From CAYQVW01 sp964421245 (lineage in GTDB: Bacteria; Margulisbacteria; WOR-1; XYC2-FULL-46-14), in assembly GCA_964421245.1 (NCBI GenBank), contig CAYQVW010000002.1, positions 1 through 64,000 of the forward strand: DNA of 64,000 nucleotides, read 5' to 3'. Below, one piece after another: positions 16,814-25,004 of this stretch (its first letter is position 1; each line of letters begins with the position of its first letter). Both the position numbers and the translations under genes were made by a program. The notes under the pieces are model-generated. The model had not been told where the DNA came from. It ran no database searches and saw only the letters and a program-made list of their open reading frames with translations.

Positions 16814-17522
16814 TACTTACTCCTTTTACCTTTGCAATCCTTTCAGCAATTATTGGGATATAGGCTGGCTCATTACGCTTACCACGATATGGTTCTGGAG
16901 CAAGATAGGGACAATCGGTTTCAAGCAGGAGCATTGATAAAGGAATCTTTTTAACATTCTCTCGCACATTGTCTGCTTTTTTAAAAGTTACCATTCCAGC
17001 AAATGAAATATAAAAACCGATCGTATGCGCATAATCTATTAATTTTTGATCTCCAGCAAAACAATGAAAAACTCCGCGCAAGTTTCCCTTTTTTTCTTCC
17101 TTCATGATATTAATAGTATCTTCTTGCGCATCACGGGCATGAATCACCACCGGCAAATCAAGTTCCTGTGATAAATTTAAAAATTTTCTAAAAGCTGCTT
17201 GTTGAATATCTTTTGGTTGCTTGTTGTGGAAATAATCCAGTCCGGTCTCCCCTATTGCTACCACATTCTTATCACTGGCCGTCTCTTTTATTTCGGCTAT
17301 TGCCGTCTCAGTTGCCAACTTTGCATCGTGGGGATGAATTCCCACTGCTGCGTACATATAATTCGGGAAACGTTTGGTTAGCTCAAGTGCTTGGCGGGAA
17401 GAGTCTAAATCAAAAGAAGCATTGATAATAAGATCAATTTTTGCGGTTTTAGCTCGTTCAACAACTTGATCTAAATCAGAATACTCTGGCATGGTTAAAT
17501 GCGCATGGGTCTCGATGTACAT
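16758..17522 (-). CDS. tatD: TatD family metal-dependent hydrolase (DNase)
   Basis: 254 residues, full length for TatD/YcfH. Metal ligands of the amidohydrolase TIM barrel are present: THAH at residues 5-8, E in GETGLDYF (about 92-99), H in VVIHARDA (about 129), H in VFHCFAGD (about 153) and D in LLETDCPYLAPEP (about 204). Members are 3'-5' exonucleases or related metal-dependent hydrolases acting in the cytoplasm. metG-tatD adjacency is common in bacteria and supports the call. The gene starts 12 bases after metG stops (minus strand) and overlaps the pilC start. Confidence 0.95.
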   Translation of the reverse strand: MYIETHAHLTMPEYSDLDQVVERAKTAKIDLIINASFDLDSSRQALELTKRFPNYMYAAVGIHPHDAKLATETAIAEIKETASDKNVVAIGETGLDYFHNKQPKDIQQAAFRKFLNLSQELDLPVVIHARDAQEDTINIMKEEKKGNLRGVFHCFAGDQKLIDYAHTIGFYISFAGMVTFKKADNVRENVKKIPLSMLLLETDCPYLAPEPYRGKRNEPAYIPIIAERIAKVKGVSSDEVAKITTQNAKKLFKI

Positions 17523-17534
17523 GGCTCCTCCTCG

Positions 17535-19061
17535 TTATTTTTCGAGTCTTGGAAAGAGCGGATTGCCCTTCTTAACCTTTGTACCAGCAATTTTGATGCC
17601 CGCATAGGAGATTTGTTGAGGTTCTACTTTTTCAAGTGGTTGTGCGAAATTTAGTTGTTCCCACATCTTGCTTGCTGTCTCTGGCATAAAGGGGGTGACG
17701 AGAATCGCTACAGTTTTGAGTGTTTCGGCTAAGTTGTACATAACAGTTGCCAACTCTTCTTTTTTTGTTTCATCTTTTGCAAGCTTCCAAGGAGCCTGTT
17801 CTTCTATATATTTATTAGCACGTCCAATCAAAGCCCATATTGCAGCTAAGGCCTCCGAAAAAGCCAATTCTTTCATTGCCTCGTCCACCTTTTGAGGAGT
17901 ATCCTTTATTAACGTGTCTTCTTGCCCCTTGACCCTTGGCACCTGCCCCTCAAAGTATTTCTCAATCATATTTAATGTTCGATGCAACAAATTCCCCAAA
18001 TCATTCGCAAGATCAGAATTATATTTTTTCTTAAATGAATCCATGGAAAAATTGCCATCAGAACCAAATGGAACTTCGCGCATAAGAAAATAACGGACCG
18101 GATCTACTCCAAACTGATCAGACAAAGCAAGTGGATCAACCACGTTGCCAACTGACTTCGACATCTTCTTCCCCTCTACCGTCCACCACCCATGACCAAA
18201 AATAGTTTTTGGAAGAGGAATCTCCGCCGCCATTAACATACAAGGCCAGGTTACTGCATGAAAGCGAACAATCTCTTTTCCCATTAGATGATAATCTGCT
18301 GGCCAATATTCTTTATACTTTTTACCATCTGGCCAGCCTAGCGCTGAAACATAATTAATCAGGGCATCAAACCAAACATAAACAACATGCTTCTCATCTT
18401 CTTTTATGTTTATCCCCCAAGTAAAAGAGGTGCGGGTGACCGATAAATCACGCAAGCCCTGTTTTATAAAATTCAAAACTTCATTTTTTCGAGAAGTTGG
18501 CTGAATAAAACCTGGATTGCCCTCGATATGTTTTAATAATTTATCCTGATATTTTGAAAGTTTGAAAAAATAGGTCTCTTCTTTTAACTTCTTAGTAGCC
18601 CTTCCACACTGTGGACACAATTTTCTGCCTTCCGGATCTTCTTTCAAAGAACTCTCTGTAACAAAATTCTCACAAGTTACACAATACCAACCTTCATATT
18701 CTCCCTTATAAATATCCCCCTGAGCAATAAGTTTTGAAAAAATCCCCTGAACCACCTTCTTATGTCTATCTTCTGTTGTCCGTATAAAATCTGTATGTGA
18801 AATATTTAATTTTTTCCAGGCAGCTTGAAAACGTTTCACTAATTCATCCAAAAACTCTTGGGGCTTCCTGTCTCTCTCGCTAGCTGCATCATATACTTTC
18901 TGGCCATGCTCATCGGTTCCGGTTAAGAAACAAACATCAAACCCCTGCAACCTCTTATAGCGGGCTAAAACATCTGCTGCAACCGTAGTATAGGCATGTC
19001 CAATATGAGGAATGTCATTTACATAATAAATTGGAGTTGTAACGTAAAATTTATCTTTCAT
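17535..19061 (-). CDS. metG: Methionyl-tRNA synthetase
   Basis: 508 residues, class I aminoacyl-tRNA synthetase. The HIGH motif is PHIGHAYTT (about 15-18), a zinc knuckle has C-x2-C and C-x2-C (CVTCENF ... CPQCGR, about 124-150), the KMSKS signature is KKMSKSVGNVVDP (about 295), and an anticodon-binding helical domain follows. It ends without the optional C-terminal tRNA-binding OB domain. It charges tRNA-Met in the cytoplasm. In the linker of the helical domain, codons for VPRVKGQED are made of a repeat word shared with the S23 cassette flanks. The ATG overlaps the stop of the response regulator gene by one base. Confidence 0.97.
   Translation of the reverse strand: MKDKFYVTTPIYYVNDIPHIGHAYTTVAADVLARYKRLQGFDVCFLTGTDEHGQKVYDAASERDRKPQEFLDELVKRFQAAWKKLNISHTDFIRTTEDRHKKVVQGIFSKLIAQGDIYKGEYEGWYCVTCENFVTESSLKEDPEGRKLCPQCGRATKKLKEETYFFKLSKYQDKLLKHIEGNPGFIQPTSRKNEVLNFIKQGLRDLSVTRTSFTWGINIKEDEKHVVYVWFDALINYVSALGWPDGKKYKEYWPADYHLMGKEIVRFHAVTWPCMLMAAEIPLPKTIFGHGWWTVEGKKMSKSVGNVVDPLALSDQFGVDPVRYFLMREVPFGSDGNFSMDSFKKKYNSDLANDLGNLLHRTLNMIEKYFEGQVPRVKGQEDTLIKDTPQKVDEAMKELAFSEALAAIWALIGRANKYIEEQAPWKLAKDETKKEELATVMYNLAETLKTVAILVTPFMPETASKMWEQLNFAQPLEKVEPQQISYAGIKIAGTKVKKGNPLFPRLEK
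17921..17950. repeat. S23-flank repeat word inside metG
   Basis: CTTGCCCCTTGACCCTTGGC then ACCTGCCCCT. TGCCCCTTGACCCTT (15 bases) is identical to the right flank of S23 cassette 1, only 2.1 kb away. The word is read in frame within metG. Confidence 0.65.
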
Positions 19062-20323
19062 TATTTGTTTCGAGATGATTTATCTCGCAATCTAAGAATA
19101 AAGTTTTCGAGCTTAGTCTCATCCCTAAATTCTGGAAAGCTAACCCCCAAATCAAGGCTTCTGGCATCTTCCCTAAACTCGGGGAAAAAAGTATAAAAAT
19201 CATCCATCGAGATGGTTTGGTTCTGTTTCTTTCTCTTAACAAAAAGCTGTTTAAATAAGTTGAGCCTTGGATCAAACGATAAACGCACCTCTCTATATTT
19301 ATCCACCAGTTTATCTAAAACATCTTTGGCAACCTGTTTTTCCAACACTCTCTTAACCGAAACGTTAATATCATCAGCTATAAATGGTTTTGTAAGATAA
19401 TCGTATGCTCCGGCCTTCATTGCGTGAACAGCAGATTGCACCTCTTGTCTCTCTGTTGCAACAATCACATCTGTGCTCTGAAACTCGTTTTTTATCTTCT
19501 CTAAAACCTTATCTCCCTCCATATCAATCATCATATTAATATCTAAAATAACAAGGTTAATTTTGTTTTCAGTTAATTGAGCAAAAAGCTCATGCGCAGA
19601 TGAGGCACTAATAATAGAATAATTGTTGACCAAAATTTTATCAAGTTGGTCGCGGATCTCTCGGTCGGATGATGCAATAACAACTTTGGCTCCTTCGCCA
19701 ACATCTATTTTTGAATCCAAATCTTTTTCTAATTTTTCTTTTAACTTTTCATAATCATAATCTTCTTCGGATAAGACCGGAAAGTTAAATAGGGCTTTTT
19801 CCTCTCCACTGAGCGGTTTTCCCTCTAAACGTCCCTTCATCTGCATCTCTTGAAAAAGAATTTGACGATGCTCTGCCGCGATCCTCTCATGATCAAGACG
19901 ATCGGTTAATTCTCTAAGCTTTCTATTATAATCTTTCTTCTCGAGCGCTCGTTTAATTGTTGCAATAAGATCTCCGGCAAAAAACGGCTTGGTTACGTAA
20001 TCATAAGCACCGTCCCGCATAGCCTCAACAGCATTCTTAGTATCGTTTAGTGCTGTTACCATAATAATATCGGGATTAAGATTAATGTTCTTCATTTTTT
20101 TCAGGATTTCGATTCCACTCATATCAGGAAGGCGAATATCTAGGAGAACTACATTTAATCTAAATTGTTCATTATAATAGATACGTAAGGCTTGTTCCCC
20201 ATTGGAAGCAGTATAAATTTTAAATTCATCACCAAGCAACTCAGCCAAATTCTGGCGCATATCCTCTTCATCTTCAACAACTAAAACTGTGGGGGTGAGA
20301 TTGTGTCTTATATTATCATCCAT
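19061..20323 (-). CDS. Response regulator with two receiver domains
   Basis: 420 residues. Receiver 1 (about 12-125) is canonical: VVEDEEDM acidic pair, phospho-acceptor D in VVLLDIRLPDMSG, T in IIMVTALND, and K in DYVTKPF. A linker helix region follows (about 130-210). Receiver 2 (about 215-335) keeps the acceptor D in LVILDINMM and K in DYLTKPF, but its first acidic pair is replaced (IASSDREI). The C-terminal 80 residues contain no recognised DNA-binding or enzyme domain; they hold the repeated words FFPEFRED and SFPEFRDE. It therefore probably signals by protein contact. It heads a seven-to-eight-gene unit with metG, tatD, pilC, a pilin and a solute-binding protein and is read from a consensus promoter with no leader. 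Confidence 0.9.
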   Translation of the reverse strand: MDDNIRHNLTPTVLVVEDEEDMRQNLAELLGDEFKIYTASNGEQALRIYYNEQFRLNVVLLDIRLPDMSGIEILKKMKNINLNPDIIMVTALNDTKNAVEAMRDGAYDYVTKPFFAGDLIATIKRALEKKDYNRKLRELTDRLDHERIAAEHRQILFQEMQMKGRLEGKPLSGEEKALFNFPVLSEEDYDYEKLKEKLEKDLDSKIDVGEGAKVVIASSDREIRDQLDKILVNNYSIISASSAHELFAQLTENKINLVILDINMMIDMEGDKVLEKIKNEFQSTDVIVATERQEVQSAVHAMKAGAYDYLTKPFIADDINVSVKRVLEKQVAKDVLDKLVDKYREVRLSFDPRLNLFKQLFVKRKKQNQTISMDDFYTFFPEFREDARSLDLGVSFPEFRDETKLENFILRLRDKSSRNK

Positions 20324-20331
20324 ATATAGAA

Positions 20332-20360
20332 ATTATAGGTTTATAAGAGGTAGATGTCAA
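20332..20360 (-). promoter_or_regulatory. Consensus sigma70 promoter of the metG-pilin unit
   Basis: Minus strand: TTGACA (20355-20360), 17-base spacer, TATAAT (20332-20337). The ATG at 20323 follows the -10 box by 8 bases, so the mRNA is predicted to be leaderless or nearly so. Confidence 0.85.
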
Positions 20361-20362
20361 TT

Positions 20363-21355
20363 TTATTCGTATTTTGTAAAAAGGGTCCTTGCCCTTCTTA
20401 ATAAGTTCCAATCAGGAGATTTGCTCCTATCGCTTAAAAGCCTAACTTCTCCTTCTAATGCCCCAAGCTCAAGAGTATCTTCTCCATCTAATGCTTTTGT
20501 CCATAGAGCAGCAAGATCTCTTTCTAGTCCAAACAAAACCTCTTCATCAATATTTTTTATATCAAAAACTTCCTCAAGCTGATATCTTTTCCTAACCCAC
20601 TGTGCCAGCTCTGTTTGTCCTGAATCTATCACCCTAGCAAACATTGCTTTGACTTCAGGAAGATAATTAATTTTCGGTATAGGATTTAAAACCATAATTT
20701 GATCGGCCTTGGCCAATCCTCTTTCCTGACATCCCCTTCTTACTAATCGAAGGTGAGTTGCAACACTATTAAATAAAGCAGGTAAAGATGTAATCGGTTC
20801 AAAAGGCCCTTCCACCGATTGTCTTAACATTCTAAGCTCTAATGTTGCCGATCTAAGTCTAACTCTCAAAAGATCAACTCCGCCTACTCCACGCATTACT
20901 CTTCTTGCTGTATTAATTCCTTTTTGCGCCATATCACAAAGGCACAACATTGCTAGTTTATCTGAAGGAAGCTTTGACCCGTTATCAATCCGTTTTGGAG
21001 AAGGGACCGATACTAAACTACTGTGAAAAATTGGATCACGAGAACTGTATATCGCAGTTCCAAGAGAACCACACCAGTAACAAATATCATTGTAAAGTTC
21101 CACACTAGTATATGTAGAAAATAACTTAAAACTCGGATGGCGTGCTGCCAATTGCAATAGTTGTAATTCTGTTTCAAGAAGAAGAATTCTAGGACTATCC
21201 GTAGCCCTACAAGCAGTTATGCTCCTCCTAAGATCCGCAAGTCTTACACCACCAATCTCTTTTGAAATAAATTGTGGGGCAATACTCTTATCACTAACCG
21301 TTAAGGTTGGTGATAATGCCTGATTTCTTCCAACTGCTCTTGTTGCTACTAACAT
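20363..21355 (-). CDS. Unrecognised 330-residue protein, paralogous to its neighbour's N-terminus
   Basis: I do not recognise the family. It is basic, helical and cysteine-containing, without signal peptide or membrane helix. Residues 57-90 (E-x2-LL-x-LAAR-x8-FSTYTSVELYND) align with residues 68-103 of the next gene (E-x2-LL-x-IAQR-x8-FATYSSEELFND), and the following 120 residues keep the pattern S-A/E-A-T-L and LARR/LVRRG. The two genes thus share an N-terminal helical domain and probably arose by duplication. It has its own alternative-sigma promoter P6, which ends 6 bases before the ATG, so it should be leaderless; there is no ribosome binding site. Confidence 0.75.
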   Translation of the reverse strand: MLVATRAVGRNQALSPTLTVSDKSIAPQFISKEIGGVRLADLRRSITACRATDSPRILLLETELQLLQLAARHPSFKLFSTYTSVELYNDICYWCGSLGTAIYSSRDPIFHSSLVSVPSPKRIDNGSKLPSDKLAMLCLCDMAQKGINTARRVMRGVGGVDLLRVRLRSATLELRMLRQSVEGPFEPITSLPALFNSVATHLRLVRRGCQERGLAKADQIMVLNPIPKINYLPEVKAMFARVIDSGQTELAQWVRKRYQLEEVFDIKNIDEEVLFGLERDLAALWTKALDGEDTLELGALEGEVRLLSDRSKSPDWNLLRRARTLFTKYE

Positions 21356-21360
21356 CAGTA

Positions 21361-21392
21361 TTATTTCGGATAGTTTTTAATAAAATTTCAGG
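21361..21392 (-). promoter_or_regulatory. Alternative-sigma promoter P6
   Basis: Minus strand: CTGAAATTTT (21383-21392), exactly 12 bases, CCGAAATAAT (21361-21370). It lies in the 37-base gap between two regulon genes and gives a leaderless start at 21355. Confidence 0.75.
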
Positions 21393-23939
21393 TTAATTTA
21401 TGTGAGCTCTAATTTGGCGAGCTATTCGAGCAATTTCTTGTGCTTTAGCTTTTGAAAGAGTATTCTTCGTCATTCTGATTTCATTTAATTCCCCTCTAAG
21501 TCGCCTACTCTCTCTATCCCTTCTCCCTCTCAATAATCCCATCAAGTATTTTTTAATCGCTATTAAATGAACATGTCTAAGAGCGCTTTTAACATTAGAA
21601 TATTTTTTTGAACTCTCTTTGTCCAAATCATTCAACGGATTAGGACTCTCAGGATTCTTTTTCAATTCTTGGTGCAACCACAACCATGCCCCCCCCTCTT
21701 CTTTTCCCCAGTTAGCATCACCATTTTTCTTACCCTTACTCTTTTTCTTCTTCTTTGTTTTACCTGACAACTTATGTATTGTTGGTGAAGAGGTGAGGTC
21801 CTCGGTATAGTGCAAAACAGTAACCTTGTTTGCTTGATCACCAAATGCTTTTTCAAATTCCCTTAATGCATCGGGGTGGATCGCTGGTACGGTCAGACGA
21901 TATATAACAGCTGGGGTTCTCTTCTCTCTTAATGCTTGAGCATATTTCCTTGCCTGAGACAAGAAAGAAAAAACTTCATCTTCTTCTCCGTTTACGACCC
22001 CACCATTCTGAAGCCATGCAAGGTTCATTTTTCTTTTTGTCTCAAACCAGGTTCCATCTTTCAAAACCCCATCAATTTCTATCTCAACTTCTTTCCGTTT
22101 TCTGGCTCCCTTACCAGTAACCCTTCCAGAAGAATCTACCTTTAATGGGACATAATCAATTGGACGGGGATGGGCATTTACTCTTACCAAAGGATTGCCT
22201 CCTGCCCTAAAACGCTCTGCTGCATCAGCCAGGCTGATAATCTCATGCATCCATCCAATAACCACCTTTCCTGGATTTTCTCCAGAAAATTTATCTTTTT
22301 CCATTTGGACAAATTCTTCTGCAGAATCGACGAAACCATTGACTGGAAAAAGTTCGTGGGTCGCTAATTCTAAGGCGGTCAAACGCACATCATCTTCGTC
22401 AACAACCTTTGTTTTAAGAACTGCCTCTTTTACTTCTTCGAAAACCTCTTCTGCTTTGGCTTTTTTGATCTCTCCCCTACGACGAGAATTTTCTGAGCGC
22501 TTTACTATCTTCGCACCCTCTAAAACCAATACCGGATCAGAATCAAGAACATCTCTATGACAATAAGTTAAAACCGCTGATGAATGTTCCCGATTAATGC
22601 CAGAAACAAAGAAAAAGTTATGAAGAAATTTGGCAAATTCTGGATTAACTCCATTTTCAGAAAGAATTCTAATTTCAATTCCATCAATGCTTGAATTTTT
22701 TAACAAATCAAGCTGTAACCACAAAAAGACAAAAAGATCTCCCAACTCCATTACACTCGCCCAACATTCCCCCTCATTATTTGTTAACCAAGGCATTCTT
22801 TCTTGATCAACTAAGATAATTGATGTCCCATCTCTATCACAAAAAGCTTCAGAAACCACTCTAGCAACTCTCCCACCACTTGATTTTGAAACCTCTTTTG
22901 CAGTAACAGAATAATTAAAAGCATAAGAACTCCCAAGGATAGTATCAAGTTTAGTTAGACCCTTTTTTCTTGTTTCTGCAATAGTTGCAATAAAAACTAA
23001 CTGCATAATTGCTTTTGTGCTTTCCTGGCCAAACATTTTCGAAATTTTATCCAATCTTTCCTGAACCCCCCCAACTCCCATTCGATCCAAACTAACCGAC
23101 GCATTTAACAGGGCCTCTTTTTGTGCCTGATCAGACAGGCCCATTGCTTCAACAGTTCCTCGAATAATAGCTGTTGAAGCCGATTCAACTTCTACCTTCT
23201 GGTCCGCCGAAAGAGGCAGAGTAGCTGGCGCATCAAGAACTTCGGTGGTACATAAATTGAGAGCGGGAATTTTGTCCTTAACTATATTAGCCCGCCTAGC
23301 CAAAAGAGACAAATTAATAACACAATTATTATAAATTGCCTCTAAAACAAAACTTGGGACTGTGTTGGAGGCAACAAACATTCTAAAAAGGGTTGCTTCG
23401 GACTGCACAAAATCAAATAAGGCCCGGTCTCTTGGTAAAGTCTTTTCCAAACGAATTGCTGCAATAGCCCCTAAAAGTTTTAGACTGCTTTCCCCAAGAA
23501 AATCATTATTAACATTGGGAAAGGAGACATCGGATTTTTTAGAAATTCTCTTTTTGGAGGGGGTTTTACTTTGTACTCGTCTTGAACCCATCGCATCTGA
23601 TTTGGAAACTGTCACCAATCTAGACAAAGCATCGTTAAAAAGCTCTTCACTCGAATAAGTTGCAAAACAATGCATTCCCTCGTTTCTTTGTGCAATCTCT
23701 AAGAGGGCAATTTCGGCAGCAACAATATTCAATGTCATTCGTATTTGTGGTGTCATTGAAGAAGCAGAAAGAGTAGAAATCTCTTTGTATAGCTTAGAAA
23801 GTTGACGCAAATTTTGAGGACTGACTGCCTTGGCAATTTTTGCCGGAAATTGTGCCCCCTGTGCAAAAGTTTGTTGCGAAGATACCAAGTATCTTCCGCC
23901 CAATCTTATTGGATCAAATTTTATATATGAAGTTCCCAT
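21393..23939 (-). CDS. Unrecognised 848-residue protein with a possible PD-(D/E)XK-like segment
   Basis: Not recognised as a whole. Residues 1-230 form a helical region paralogous to the 330-residue neighbour. The middle (about 230-560) is mixed. Around residues 610-680, EVEIEIDGVLKDGTWFETKRKMNLAW followed by KYAQALREKRTPAVIYRL resembles the core of PD-(D/E)XK nucleases: D after a strand, then E-T-K, then a helix with Q/R and a strand. This is suggestive only. The C-terminus has a very lysine-rich segment (KTKKKKKSKGKK, about 740) and basic helices, which suggests nucleic acid binding. No signal peptide. Promoter P7 ends 11 bases before the ATG and there is no ribosome binding site, so the mRNA is close to leaderless. 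It diverges from the NHL gene. Confidence 0.7.
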   Translation of the reverse strand: MGTSYIKFDPIRLGGRYLVSSQQTFAQGAQFPAKIAKAVSPQNLRQLSKLYKEISTLSASSMTPQIRMTLNIVAAEIALLEIAQRNEGMHCFATYSSEELFNDALSRLVTVSKSDAMGSRRVQSKTPSKKRISKKSDVSFPNVNNDFLGESSLKLLGAIAAIRLEKTLPRDRALFDFVQSEATLFRMFVASNTVPSFVLEAIYNNCVINLSLLARRANIVKDKIPALNLCTTEVLDAPATLPLSADQKVEVESASTAIIRGTVEAMGLSDQAQKEALLNASVSLDRMGVGGVQERLDKISKMFGQESTKAIMQLVFIATIAETRKKGLTKLDTILGSSYAFNYSVTAKEVSKSSGGRVARVVSEAFCDRDGTSIILVDQERMPWLTNNEGECWASVMELGDLFVFLWLQLDLLKNSSIDGIEIRILSENGVNPEFAKFLHNFFFVSGINREHSSAVLTYCHRDVLDSDPVLVLEGAKIVKRSENSRRRGEIKKAKAEEVFEEVKEAVLKTKVVDEDDVRLTALELATHELFPVNGFVDSAEEFVQMEKDKFSGENPGKVVIGWMHEIISLADAAERFRAGGNPLVRVNAHPRPIDYVPLKVDSSGRVTGKGARKRKEVEIEIDGVLKDGTWFETKRKMNLAWLQNGGVVNGEEDEVFSFLSQARKYAQALREKRTPAVIYRLTVPAIHPDALREFEKAFGDQANKVTVLHYTEDLTSSPTIHKLSGKTKKKKKSKGKKNGDANWGKEEGGAWLWLHQELKKNPESPNPLNDLDKESSKKYSNVKSALRHVHLIAIKKYLMGLLRGRRDRESRRLRGELNEIRMTKNTLSKAKAQEIARIARQIRAHIN

Positions 23940-23950
23940 GACTTTCTATA

Positions 23951-23982
23951 TATATATCGTCAATTTTGGGCTAAAATTTCAC
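23951..23982 (-). promoter_or_regulatory. Alternative-sigma promoter P7
   Basis: Minus strand: GTGAAATTTT (23973-23982), exactly 12 bases, ACGATATATA (23951-23960). It matches the derived consensus completely and drives the 848-residue gene. Confidence 0.88.
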
Positions 23983-23991
23983 CTTTTATGC

Positions 23992-23997
23992 TATAAT
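23992..23997 (+). promoter_or_regulatory. -10 box of the NHL gene (leaderless)
   Basis: TATGC-TATAAT is followed after 6 bases by the GTG start at 24004. The same TATGCTATAAT word precedes glmM. No good -35 box is visible. Confidence 0.6.
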
Positions 23998-24003
23998 TTA
24001 GCT

Positions 24004-24978
24004 GTGATAAGACTAATAATTGCCCTAATATTCCTGCTTCTTACTGCCTCATCCTCCCTATCTATGGGAACAGTTCCCGAAACAAAAGTCATTGAAGGAC
24101 CAATTAAGGTAGAATTTATCGGAATGTTTGGTCAACCAGGATCAAACGACGGACAGTTCTATTTTCCTCGAGCAATTGATGTTACTAAAGTCGGAGATAT
24201 CTCAACTGAGCTTGGCAATGTCTTTGTTTGTGATACAAACAACAATAGAATACAACGACTAGATGCAAACGGAACTCCGGTTTACCAATTTGGAACCTTT
24301 GGCGAAGCCGATATGGAATTTAACGCCCCCAAAGGAATTGCAGTCGACTTCAACCACCTTATTTATGTCAGCGATACAGAAAACAACCGGATCCAAAAAT
24401 TAGATATTTATGGAAACTTCCAAGGACAGTGGGGAAGCTTTGGATCAGCCCACGGACAATTTCAAAACCCACACGGTATTGCACTAGACTATTGGGGCAA
24501 CATTTATGTAGCAGACACAGAAAACGACCGAATACAAAAATTTGACAGTAACGGAACTTTTGCTGAGAGTTTTGGTTCTTTTGGTATAGGCGGTGGATTT
24601 TTTAGTAAACCATTTGATGTTGCAGTAGACGATAGCCGCAATATTTATGTTGCAGATACTCATAATCATCGCGTTCAGGTGTTAGATGAATATGGACAAC
24701 CAATTTTAAACCTTGGAGAAATGGGAACCAATCCGGGACAATTCGAATTTCCATCTTCAATTGCGGTTGATAAGTATCTAATGTACGTTGCCGATACCGG
24801 AAATAATCGGATTCAGATATTTAATAAACGGGGGGAGCTTCTATTAATTATAGGGCGAGGAGGAGCCAAACCCGGAGAGTTTATTACTCCGACCGGCATT
24901 GCCATCGGAGCAGACAAAGTACTATATATTGCAGATACTGGGAATCAACGGATTCAAAAATTCCGCATTAAATATTAG
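24004..24978 (+). CDS. Exported NHL-repeat beta-propeller protein
   Basis: 324 residues from GTG-24004. The open frame extends further upstream but would cross the divergent promoter and encode no signal sequence; from GTG-24004 the protein begins with a signal peptide (MIRLIIALIFLLLTASSSLS). The mature part consists of about six NHL units of 45-48 residues, each with the pattern GQF-x-x-P-x-GIAVD-x-x-x-x-IYVADT-x-NNRIQKFD-x-x-G. NHL propellers are ligand- or protein-binding scaffolds; here secreted or periplasmic. It is followed after 26 bases by the outer-membrane barrel gene, suggesting joint action at the envelope. TAG stop. Confidence 0.92.
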   Translation: MIRLIIALIFLLLTASSSLSMGTVPETKVIEGPIKVEFIGMFGQPGSNDGQFYFPRAIDVTKVGDISTELGNVFVCDTNNNRIQRLDANGTPVYQFGTFGEADMEFNAPKGIAVDFNHLIYVSDTENNRIQKLDIYGNFQGQWGSFGSAHGQFQNPHGIALDYWGNIYVADTENDRIQKFDSNGTFAESFGSFGIGGGFFSKPFDVAVDDSRNIYVADTHNHRVQVLDEYGQPILNLGEMGTNPGQFEFPSSIAVDKYLMYVADTGNNRIQIFNKRGELLLIIGRGGAKPGEFITPTGIAIGADKVLYIADTGNQRIQKFRIKY

Positions 24979-25004
24979 TCATTAAATGACCTCTTTTAAA
25001 TATT

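Noticed and set aside
23830..24003. An upstream extension of the NHL gene by 58 codons
   Set aside because: It is antisense to the 848-residue gene and crosses promoter P7; starting at GTG-24004 gives a good signal peptide.
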